A DNA stretch of 7,899 nt, taken from the NCBI GenBank assembly GCA_015259305.1, contig JABZGO010000077.1:1-7899 (forward strand), given 5' to 3'. Of the stretch, positions 1 through 5,889 are shown piece after piece; the first letter of the stretch is position 1, and the number at the start of each line of letters is the position of its first letter. Source of the stretch: Alloprevotella tannerae. Lineage in GTDB: Bacteria; Bacteroidota; Bacteroidia; Bacteroidales; Bacteroidaceae. Made by a program: the position numbers and the translations under genes. The notes beneath the pieces were generated by a model. That model was not told the DNA's origin. It worked only from the letters and a program-made list of their open reading frames with translations, and did no database searches.

Positions 1-44
1 ACAAACCGACCATAACATAAGCGCTTCTGCGCTGAACACCAACA

Positions 45-1325
45 ATGAACGACGAACTCCTTATCGAACCAACTGACTGCACGCGCTCTTCGATCATCAA
101 AGTGATAGGCGTGGGCGGCGGCGGTGGGAATGCCGTTGCCAACATGTATTGTGAGGGCCTTCACGACGTACGCTTCCTTGTCTGCAATACAGACCGAAAA
201 GCGCTCGAAAGCAGTCCGGTATCTGACCGTCTGCAACTTGGGCCAGGACTTGGAGCCGGCGGCGATCCGGAAACCGGACGCGCCCTGGCCGAAGGCGATT
301 TGGAGGCGATCGATAAAATCTTTGACGAAGATACGAAGATGGTCTTTATCACGGCAGGAATGGGCGGCGGAACGGGAACGGGCGCTTCGCCGATCATTGC
401 GCGAGAAGCAAAATCGCGCGGGCTGCTTACGGTGGCCATCGTGACGATTCCGTTTCTTTTTGAGTTGCAACGGCAAGTCGATAAAGCCTTAGACGGCGTC
501 GAAAAATTGGCCAAAGAGGTCGATGCCATACTCGTCATCAACAACGAACGGCTCCGAGAAATCTATCCGGACCTCACCGTCATCAATGCCTTTAAGAAAG
601 CCGACGAAACGCTGACGAAAGCCGTCGGGAGCATTGTGGAAATCATCAAAATGCGCGGCCGTGTCAACCTCGACTTCCGCGATGTGAATATGGTTTTACA
701 TCAAGGTGGCTTGGCCGTCATATCTTCGGGACACGCAACAGGGCCTCAACGCGTCACGCGGGCCATTCGCGATGCGCTCTATTCGCCCTTGCTCAATAAT
801 AAAGACATCTTCCGGGCCACGCGCATAGCCATGGCCATCACTTGTAGTTCGGAGCCTGACCAAGCCTTGCTCATCGATGAAATGAGCGAAATAGAGCATT
901 TCACAACGCGCTTCGATGGCAACCCATATTTCAAATGGGGTTTTGTGCCTGACGCAGCTATGGGCGACGAAATCAAAGTGACGATTCTGGCATCGGGCTT
1001 TGGACTCTTCCATGAGAAGGAGGAGCAAACTGATGCGCTCTCTGAGGACGAGCGCACGAAACGGGCGATACGCCGCGAACGCATCTACGGCTCGGAAGAG
1101 CGCCAAAAGCGCCCGCACGCCTTTATCATCCGCCTGCAATTGGAGGATCTGATCAACGGCGACTTGCCGGAATTACTCGAAAGTGTGCCTACGCGAAACC
1201 GTACACCGGAGATGGCGCGCCAAATACGCCAAGCGCTCGAAGCCGCACGAAGCGGAGCGCCGCAATCGGCCGTATCGGACGCCGCGAAAGAGGAGGAGAC
1301 GCCACTTATCATCAATTTTGATTAA
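45..1325 (+). CDS. ftsZ: Cell division protein FtsZ
   Basis: FtsZ is the tubulin-like GTPase that polymerises at mid-cell into the division ring. The 426-residue protein shows the family landmarks in order: a glycine-rich nucleotide loop GGGGGNAV at residues 24-31, NTD at 48-50, the tubulin signature GGGTGTG at 107-113 (within AGMGGGTGTGASP), VINNERL at 164-170, and the T7 synergy loop NLDFRDV at 208-214, which keeps the catalytic Asp210 and Asp213. The C-terminal third (HAFIIRLQLEDL, then a PTRNRT stretch) follows my recollection of Bacteroidetes FtsZ rather than the E. coli form, and the tail ends in PLIINFD without a DIPxFLR-like peptide. After FE at 139-140 the sequence is LQRQ instead of the more usual G-x-x-R. 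The ATG at 45 is the only sensible start; no clear Shine-Dalgarno precedes it. A 5-bp hairpin with TTCT loop lies at 20-33. The first bases probably end an upstream gene (ftsA expected), which cannot be proved here. Confidence 0.98.
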   Translation: MNDELLIEPTDCTRSSIIKVIGVGGGGGNAVANMYCEGLHDVRFLVCNTDRKALESSPVSDRLQLGPGLGAGGDPETGRALAEGDLEAIDKIFDEDTKMVFITAGMGGGTGTGASPIIAREAKSRGLLTVAIVTIPFLFELQRQVDKALDGVEKLAKEVDAILVINNERLREIYPDLTVINAFKKADETLTKAVGSIVEIIKMRGRVNLDFRDVNMVLHQGGLAVISSGHATGPQRVTRAIRDALYSPLLNNKDIFRATRIAMAITCSSEPDQALLIDEMSEIEHFTTRFDGNPYFKWGFVPDAAMGDEIKVTILASGFGLFHEKEEQTDALSEDERTKRAIRRERIYGSEERQKRPHAFIIRLQLEDLINGDLPELLESVPTRNRTPEMARQIRQALEAARSGAPQSAVSDAAKEEETPLIINFD

Positions 1326-1352
1326 CAGTAATCATCATAAACATTATTGATT

Positions 1353-1805
1353 ATGGACTTATTTGAACAAATCAGCAAGGATATTGTAGCAGCGATGAAG
1401 GCTAAGGATAAAATACGGCTTGAAACGCTACGCAATATCAAGAAGTTTTTCATCGAAGCAAAGACGGCGCCGGGCGCAAACGACACGTTGACGAACGCGC
1501 AAGCGCTCAAAATCTTGTCGAAACTGGCTAAACAAGGCCGCGATACGGCGAAACTTTACACGGAACAGGGCCGGCCGGACTTGGCTGAAGAGGAAGCGGC
1601 GCAGGCTACGATCATTGAGGAGTATTTGCCAAAGGCGCTCACGCCGGAAGAGCTTGAGGCTGCCGTGCGCGCTATCATCGCTGAGACGGGGGCTACTTCG
1701 ATGAAGGATATGGGCCGCGTAATGGGCGAAGCATCAAAGCGCTTGGCCGGAAAAGCAGACGGCAAGGCTATTTCTGACCGGGTTAAGAAACTCTTGGCGC
1801 AATAA
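1353..1805 (+). CDS. yqeY: GatB/YqeY domain-containing protein
   Basis: This 150-residue protein matches the stand-alone YqeY family, a small all-helical protein related to the C-terminal tail of the GatB subunit of tRNA-dependent amidotransferase. It has no amidotransferase catalytic domain, and its cellular role is not established. Recognisable family segments include the N-terminal MDLFEQISKDIVAAMKAKDK, the LRNIKKFFIEAKT helix, KQGRDTAKLYTEQGRPDLA near the middle, EEYLPKALTPEELEAAV, and the C-terminal GRVMGEASKRLAGKADG. The length is normal for the family (about 150 residues). I chose the ATG at 1353; an in-frame TTG at 1347 adds only two residues and is less likely. It starts 27 bp after the ftsZ stop on the same strand, so the two are probably co-transcribed, and a strong hairpin follows 75 bp after its stop. 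Its neighbourhood with ftsZ is a common Bacteroidales arrangement and need not mean a division function. Confidence 0.95.
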   Translation: MDLFEQISKDIVAAMKAKDKIRLETLRNIKKFFIEAKTAPGANDTLTNAQALKILSKLAKQGRDTAKLYTEQGRPDLAEEEAAQATIIEEYLPKALTPEELEAAVRAIIAETGATSMKDMGRVMGEASKRLAGKADGKAISDRVKKLLAQ

Positions 1806-1880
1806 AACGGCTGCGCGAAGGGGCTATATATAATATGGTATAGATCGCACCGAAGGGCGCAAAGAAGAATGTATATAAGG

Positions 1881-1912
1881 CAAAGCCCGAACTCGTAGGA
1901 GTTCGGGCTTTG
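1881..1912. terminator. Bidirectional hairpin terminator between yqeY and the LRR gene
   Basis: A perfect 14-bp inverted repeat: CAAAGCCCGAACTC at 1881-1894 pairs with GAGTTCGGGCTTTG at 1899-1912 around a GTAG loop. It lies between two convergent genes, 75 bp after the yqeY stop and 48 bp from the 3' end of the minus-strand LRR gene, so it can end transcripts from both sides. The arms carry A and T residues at their outer ends, giving a short U-tract in either RNA. Confidence 0.85.
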
Positions 1913-1960
1913 TGTGGTTTAGGCCGCTTTTGAGCGACAGAAAATGCGGCGCTACTGATC

Positions 1961-3358
1961 TTAGATCTTGAGCGTGCCGCATTGGGCTACCTTTATGATG
2001 AGGCGCTGATGTGTACTTGCGGCGAGCATCCGGCTAACGCGACCGCGAGCATCGGTCTTGCCTTGGGCCAAAATTCGACCACGTAGATCGTAAACGGTAT
2101 AGGCTACGTTGGGTTTGGCATCTTGCAGCGTGAGCAGTCCGTTTTCGTAGCGGCAAATCAGCTTTTGCGCAAACGCTTGATTGAGGCCGTCGACCACACC
2201 CTCGTAAGTCGACGTGTAATTTTTGTGGATTTCAAGTAAAGTCCAATACTTTTTGCTGGCTCTCTCTACATCCTCACGGAAGCACACGTTGCTGTCGGCC
2301 ACCTCAGCATCTTTCATCACCAGACGGCCGTACATTGCAGGAATGCGGGTGGGAAGTCGTTCGATTAAAACGTGCATGGAATCTGTATTCATCAAGTTGT
2401 CTTGAATCCACACCTGCCTCAATTGAGACTTTCCACTGAGATCCAAGCCGCGCAACTGATTGTGGGAGCAGGAAAGCTCTGTCAACTTCACATTGTTGCG
2501 GAGATCGAGCGACTTACAATGGGTATGCGACACATACAACTGCTCCAAATTTGTCAAATGTGAGACATCGAGCGACTGTGCCAAAGGATTTTTTTCCGCA
2601 AACAAAATCTCAAGGTCTTTATTCTTGGAAAGATCTATCGCGGTAATCTGATTATTTGAGAAAGAGAGTTGATATAAGGCCGTATTGTTTGAGACATTGA
2701 GCGCGGTGAGTCGATTGCCAAAGCAGAAAAGCGAACGGAGGTCAGCATTTTTCGTAACATCGAGCGCGGTAAGTTGATTGTCGCTGCACGAAAGCTTTCT
2801 GAGGTCTTGCAAGTGATCAACTTTCAGTTCGCTCAACCGGTTGCCGTAACAATACAACTCCATCAAACCCGTGTTGTTTGAAACATCCAGCGCCGACAAT
2901 TGGTTTTCTCCGCAAGAGAGAAGACCCAGATCTTTCTGCTTCGCGATGTTTAGTTCGCTAAGTTTGTTCGTTTGGCAATACAAACTTCTGAGAAGTAGAT
3001 TTTCTTTCAGATCCAATGTCTGAATTTCATTATTTTCGCAACTAAGCAAGGTTAATTCGGGCGCCTTGGTCACATCTAAAGCCGTGATCTCACAACCAGC
3101 GCAAGAGAAAGATTCGATCTCGCCCGTGATGGTAATGGTTTGCTTCTCGATCGTAAAAAGCACCTCTCTATAATTAGAGAATTTGCCCGTCACCCCATCA
3201 AATGTTACACTCCCGTTTGCACCGATTACGAGCGTGAGTTTCTCACCTACTTTCCGACTGGTCGTAAACGTAATCGACGATTCAGCCACCGCAACCGCGG
3301 CAAACAGAAATAAAGAGAACGCCATAGCGATTCTCCGGATAAATGATTGTGCTTTCAT
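1961..3358 (-). CDS. Secreted leucine-rich repeat protein with degenerate T9SS-like C-terminal domain
   Basis: This 465-residue protein starts with a clear signal peptide (residues 1-25, positive MKAQSFIRR then a hydrophobic core ending AVAVA). A beta-rich segment follows to about residue 80. Residues 81-312 hold eleven tandem leucine-rich repeats of 21 residues (one has 22), pattern LxxLxCxxNxLxxLDVSxNxx, with a capping repeat to about 336. Most repeats carry Cys at the same core position. A linker runs to about 400, and the last 65 residues (ENGLLTL, then VYDLRGRILAQGK) resemble a T9SS type A sorting domain in which the usual final G-x-Y-x-V strand is poorly kept. Such Bacteroidetes LRR proteins are generally surface or secreted and often bind proteins or host ligands; the ligand here is unknown. 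The ATG at 3358 is supported by the signal peptide right after it. No TAnnTTTG element was found close upstream on this strand. Codon use is mixed, unlike the C-ending bias of the GLUG gene. Confidence 0.9.
   Translation of the reverse strand: MKAQSFIRRIAMAFSLFLFAAVAVAESSITFTTSRKVGEKLTLVIGANGSVTFDGVTGKFSNYREVLFTIEKQTITITGEIESFSCAGCEITALDVTKAPELTLLSCENNEIQTLDLKENLLLRSLYCQTNKLSELNIAKQKDLGLLSCGENQLSALDVSNNTGLMELYCYGNRLSELKVDHLQDLRKLSCSDNQLTALDVTKNADLRSLFCFGNRLTALNVSNNTALYQLSFSNNQITAIDLSKNKDLEILFAEKNPLAQSLDVSHLTNLEQLYVSHTHCKSLDLRNNVKLTELSCSHNQLRGLDLSGKSQLRQVWIQDNLMNTDSMHVLIERLPTRIPAMYGRLVMKDAEVADSNVCFREDVERASKKYWTLLEIHKNYTSTYEGVVDGLNQAFAQKLICRYENGLLTLQDAKPNVAYTVYDLRGRILAQGKTDARGRVSRMLAASTHQRLIIKVAQCGTLKI
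2423..3118 (-). repeat. Eleven tandem 63-bp leucine-rich repeat units
   Basis: The DNA encoding residues 81-312 of the LRR protein has a 63-bp period, one 21-residue repeat per unit; the ninth unit has 66 bp. Units differ considerably in sequence, so this is an old, diverged repeat conserved at protein level rather than a recent DNA amplification. The most alike units are the sixth and seventh (LRKLSCSDNQLTALDVTKNAD and LRSLFCFGNRLTALNVSNNTA in protein). Confidence 0.88.
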
Positions 3359-3813
3359 TAGATAGATATTTTGATTTGTTATTTAATATATCCTGTTTAC
3401 GCTACCGGCATCCTGCTTCAATCGCGCCTCGTCGGCTTTGCGTTCGCTAGTTTCCGGGGTGGCTTGAATCGATATTGAAGTAAGCGGCTCGCGGTCTTGC
3501 TCCAACCTTCACCAAATGGTCTTTTCGGTTTTTTATCTGCGCTACGAGTATCATAAAACCAACTTTGCGCCTATCAATCCACAAAGTAAGTAAAAATATT
3601 ATAGATATGCAGGAAAAACGCGGAAAAAATCCATAAAAAAAATCCGATCATTAATACTCATTTTTTTATTTGGTGTAGAGAGGCGCTTTTTCTAAATCAA
3701 TCACAACGCATTTTTGCGATCTTTGAGCAAGAAGGCCGCTTAAATCCTCTATATTTTCAATAATGCAAACCAGACTGAGAAAAAACTTAACTACATTTTT
3801 GGATTTTTTCTAC

Positions 3814-3840
3814 TTGCCTAAAATTAAAATCATATATTTG
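3814..3840 (+). promoter_or_regulatory. Bacteroidetes-type promoter of the GLUG gene
   Basis: TATATTTG at 3833-3840 matches the Bacteroidetes housekeeping -7 element TAnnTTTG exactly. A TTG at 3814-3816, 16 bp upstream, is a plausible though short -33 element (consensus TTTG, normally a little further away). The spacer and upstream DNA are AT-rich. Transcription would start near 3845-3847, giving a leader of about 178 nt before the ATG at 4024. Confidence 0.7.
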
Positions 3841-3855
3841 CACCGTAATCTTGTT

Positions 3856-3915
3856 CCTCATTTTGCCGATTAAGGCAAGATGTAGAGGTACGCCGGCAGA
3901 AAACATCGCTGCCGG
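3856..3915 (+). promoter_or_regulatory. Two-hairpin structured 5' leader of the GLUG gene
   Basis: Two stable hairpins lie just after the predicted start site. The first pairs CCTC plus ATTTTGCC (3856-3867) with GGCAAGAT and GAGG (3874-3881 and 3885-3888): 12 bp with one G-U pair and a 3-nt GTA bulge, loop GATTAA. The second pairs CCGGCAG (3893-3899) with CTGCCGG (3909-3915) around a 9-nt A-rich loop. Only 4 nt separate them. No T-run follows, so neither looks like a terminator. They do not match a riboswitch class that I recognise. They may stabilise the mRNA or serve in translational control. Confidence 0.5.
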
Positions 3916-4023
3916 AGCGCAGTATGAGCAGATTGAGCGACCTTCTTCCGCCACCAGAATTCCCCTGCGCAAGATAATATTTTGGAAAAGTGCAAGCAAA
4001 CAAAACATTTTAAAGACCTAAAT

Positions 4024-5487
4024 ATGAAACACCTCAACGCTACGTTGCTTCTTTCTTTAGCAGCGATCTGTCTGCCTGGATTATCTATGGCCGACGTCAC
4101 CCCAAAGCAAATGCAGGCTCAAGTAGAGCTCACTTTGCAGCAATACTTACAAGCACACAAGGCAGGCGCTATCAAACAACTCCGCCAAAATGCCCAAGCA
4201 CCGGCCTTCAGTGGCGGCGAAGGCACGCAGGCCAACCCATATCTCGTGAAGACTGTCGACGACTTGAAAGCCCTCTCCAAGGCTGTGGAGGAGGACAAAA
4301 ACACTTTCGCCGGCAAATTCTTCCGTATGGAGAACGACATTAACCTCCAAGGCGTAGAAGACTTGCGCCCCATCGGCAACGGCTTTGATCGCACGGCTGA
4401 AGACCCGACCAGAATTCGCCCGTTTATGGGTACGTTCGATGGCAACAACCACAGCATCCGCAACTTCACTTTCCGCAATGATCACTACGCAATGTTCGGT
4501 TTCTTCGGCATCGTCAACGGCGCCACGATCAAGAACCTTACCATCGCAAGTGGTAAAGTCGAAGGCGACAACATCATCGGCGGCATCGTAGGTGTAGGTA
4601 TGAACGGCACAAAGATCATCAATTGCCATACAGGCAAAGATTATGTAGTCAACTGCCACAGATTTTACGGCGGCGGCATTGTGGGCGGACTCATCGCCGG
4701 CGCAGCGAGCGAAATCACAGATTGCACCAACGACGCGCCCCTTACGTGCTACCTCGGCATCACCGGAGGTCTCGTCGGCTCCAACACGCAAGACGGCACG
4801 AAAATCGAGCGTTGCGGCAACCGCGCTGCAGTTAAGGAGCACAGCACCAACACCGGCGGCATCATCGGACAAATTAAACGCTCCATAACCATCAGAGATT
4901 GCTACAACACCGGCGAAGTTAGCGCCCTCAACGAACAAGGCGCGACCGACGGCACCATCGGCGGCATCATCGGAAATACGGAAGAAACCAACGATGGAAG
5001 CATTATCGAGATCAGCAATTGCTACCAAGCAGGCGCTTTGATCTTCAGTTCGCCGACACTGATGGACCCCATCGTACCGGGCGCTTTCCCGACAACGATT
5101 TTCAACAGCTATTACGCAAAAATGGAGGACGGTAGCACCTTCTCAAACGGCATTGGCATCGACTACGACGACATGAAAAAGCAGGAGTTCGTCAACAAAC
5201 TCAACGAAGGTGAAGATTCAGGCATCTGGATCATCAAACAAGGTGTAAACGACGGTCTCCCCGTGCCCGAAAACAACACGACCGGCATCCGCAACATCAA
5301 CCAAGGCGAGCAAGCCTCTATCGCAATTGTCAATGGTCAGATTCAAGTGAACGGCCGCTACAATACGCTCCAAATCTATACGACTGATGGCCGCCTCCTC
5401 CCGATCGGTGCACAATTGGAGAAAGGCACGTACATCGTCCGCCTCGTTTCAGCCGGCAAGACCTCCACGTATAAAGTGAAGTTGTAA
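4024..5487 (+). CDS. Secreted GLUG-motif beta-helix protein with T9SS type A sorting domain
   Basis: The 487-residue protein begins with a signal peptide (MKHLNATLLLSLAAICLPGL, cleavage probably after SMA at 23). Residues 24-60 are a Gln-rich helical segment. From about 64 (SGGEGTQANPYLVKTVDDLKALSKAV) a repeat-rich region starts with the layout common in Bacteroidetes GLUG proteins: DINL, PFMGTFDGNNHSIRNFTF (133-150), GATIKNLTI, then repeated GG-I/L-VG or GG-IIG turns near 186, 217, 248, 278 and 313, alternating with paired Cys-containing strands. This predicts a right-handed beta-helix. WIIKQGVNDGLPVP closes the repeats and residues 430-487 form a T9SS type A-like domain (IQVNG, LQIYTTDGRLLP, LEKGTYIVRLVS). 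I chose the ATG at 4024 over a TTG at 3982 because the signal peptide begins there. Ile and Gly codons are strongly ATC and GGC, suggesting high expression. GLUG proteins are often surface or adhesin-like; the ligand is unknown. Confidence 0.9.
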   Translation: MKHLNATLLLSLAAICLPGLSMADVTPKQMQAQVELTLQQYLQAHKAGAIKQLRQNAQAPAFSGGEGTQANPYLVKTVDDLKALSKAVEEDKNTFAGKFFRMENDINLQGVEDLRPIGNGFDRTAEDPTRIRPFMGTFDGNNHSIRNFTFRNDHYAMFGFFGIVNGATIKNLTIASGKVEGDNIIGGIVGVGMNGTKIINCHTGKDYVVNCHRFYGGGIVGGLIAGAASEITDCTNDAPLTCYLGITGGLVGSNTQDGTKIERCGNRAAVKEHSTNTGGIIGQIKRSITIRDCYNTGEVSALNEQGATDGTIGGIIGNTEETNDGSIIEISNCYQAGALIFSSPTLMDPIVPGAFPTTIFNSYYAKMEDGSTFSNGIGIDYDDMKKQEFVNKLNEGEDSGIWIIKQGVNDGLPVPENNTTGIRNINQGEQASIAIVNGQIQVNGRYNTLQIYTTDGRLLPIGAQLEKGTYIVRLVSAGKTSTYKVKL

Positions 5488-5501
5488 TACATTTTTTCGC
5501 T

Positions 5502-5539
5502 TGCGCCTCATTGCCGCCCCACGGCAATGAGCCGGCGCA
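5502..5539 (+). terminator. Hairpin after the GLUG gene
   Basis: CTCATTGCCG at 5507-5516 pairs perfectly with CGGCAATGAG at 5522-5531 around a CCCCA loop. The stem extends outward with TGCGC (5502-5506) against GCGCA (5535-5539) after a 3-nt CCG bulge. It starts 14 bp after the GLUG stop. No T-run follows, so it may act as a 3' end stabiliser or a Bacteroidetes terminator without a strong U-tract. Confidence 0.55.
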
Positions 5540-5544
5540 CAACA

Positions 5545-5598
5545 ATCCCCTTTGCTGAGTTACCGACCGTTTCTTGTCGGCATCCCAACAAAGGGGAT
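5545..5598 (+). ncRNA. Nested hairpin, terminator-like or small RNA candidate
   Basis: ATCCCCTTTG at 5545-5554 pairs perfectly with CAAAGGGGAT at 5589-5598, enclosing a 34-nt loop that contains its own stem, CCGAC (5563-5567) with GTCGG (5576-5580). CTTTCT follows on the plus strand, a modest U-rich tail. It could be a second terminator for the GLUG transcript, the end of a 3'-derived small RNA, or a conserved intergenic element. No promoter of its own is convincing, and no known RNA family is recognised. Confidence 0.3.
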
Positions 5599-5801
5599 CT
5601 TTCTGTCCGCATCGCCGCGATGCAAACCTTCACCGCCCATAGCCGCGCGCCCATCCCGGCCGGCCGCCGGAAGCGCTTACCTTCGATCACATAACGTTTG
5701 ATAGCGTTGACATAGCAAGTCGCTAAATCCGCAAAGAGCCTATATTCTCCGCTTACCACTATAATTCTTACCATCCCTACGCTCATCTTTCTTGCTAAGA
5801 A

Positions 5802-5849
5802 GGCTTCCCCCTTCTCTCTCGGATGCATCCGAGTGAGAAGGGGGAAGCC
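5802..5849. terminator. Long hairpin terminator of the right-hand minus-strand operon
   Basis: A 22-nt inverted repeat with one T-T mismatch: 5802-5823 (GGCTTCCCCCTTCTC, then CTCGGA after the mismatch) pairs with 5828-5849 around a TGCA loop. It sits 41 bp beyond the 3' end of the minus-strand gene ending at 5890. The sequence after the stem on the minus strand is TTCTTAGC, only weakly U-rich, and on the plus strand TTATATTAT follows a few bases later. It most probably ends the minus-strand operon and could also stop read-through from the other side. Confidence 0.75.
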
Positions 5850-5889
5850 CGTCGGTTATATTATGTATTGTTTAAGCGAAATCGAATCG

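Larger units (their letters stand above)
3359..4023. other. Intergenic region between divergent LRR and GLUG genes
   Basis: These 665 bases hold no convincing gene; short reading frames here lack starts, domains or family resemblance. Contents from left to right: an AT-rich stretch directly before the LRR start, a GC-richer segment to about 3500 with no recognised element, a weak imperfect hairpin ending in a T-run at about 3503-3534, phased A-tracts at 3592-3667, the GLUG promoter at 3814-3840 and the GLUG leader from about 3846. No clear TAnnTTTG promoter was found on the minus strand for the LRR gene; the closest, CAAAGTAA at 3582-3589 read on the other strand, is one mismatch off and lacks a good upstream partner. 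Confidence 0.7.
5488..5889. other. Hairpin-rich intergenic region between convergent genes
   Basis: These 402 bases separate the GLUG gene (+) from the exported-protein gene (-). They hold a terminator-like hairpin at 5502-5539, a nested hairpin at 5545-5598, a small 6-bp hairpin GCATCG-CCG-CGATGC at 5609-5623, and the long hairpin at 5802-5849. A minus-strand frame of 106 codons (5508-5828) is open, but its start lies inside the long hairpin and its end inside the GLUG terminator; it is not called as a gene. The 5624-5790 stretch shows nothing I recognise. Confidence 0.65.

Noticed and set aside
1..20. 3' end of ftsA
   Set aside because: Two frames end in TAA within the first 20 bases (at 13-15 and 18-20), but too few residues are visible to say which, if either, is the upstream gene.
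696..1139. Minus-strand open frame of 147 codons within ftsZ
   Set aside because: It is a shadow of the confident ftsZ reading frame and shows no independent evidence.
3503..3534. Hairpin with T-run as an intrinsic terminator on the plus strand
   Set aside because: Pairing is only AACC with GGTT and an inner ACC with GGT across internal loops; there is no gene upstream on that strand for it to end.
3982..4023. TTG at 3982 as start of the GLUG protein
   Set aside because: It would add 14 charged residues in front of a standard signal peptide; the ATG at 4024 puts the peptide at the N-terminus.
4147..5028. Antisense open frame of 293 codons within the GLUG gene
   Set aside because: It has no domain or signal and is rich in Ala, Val and Asp, as expected from reading C-ending codons in reverse. 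The sense frame has a signal peptide, GLUG repeats and a sorting domain.
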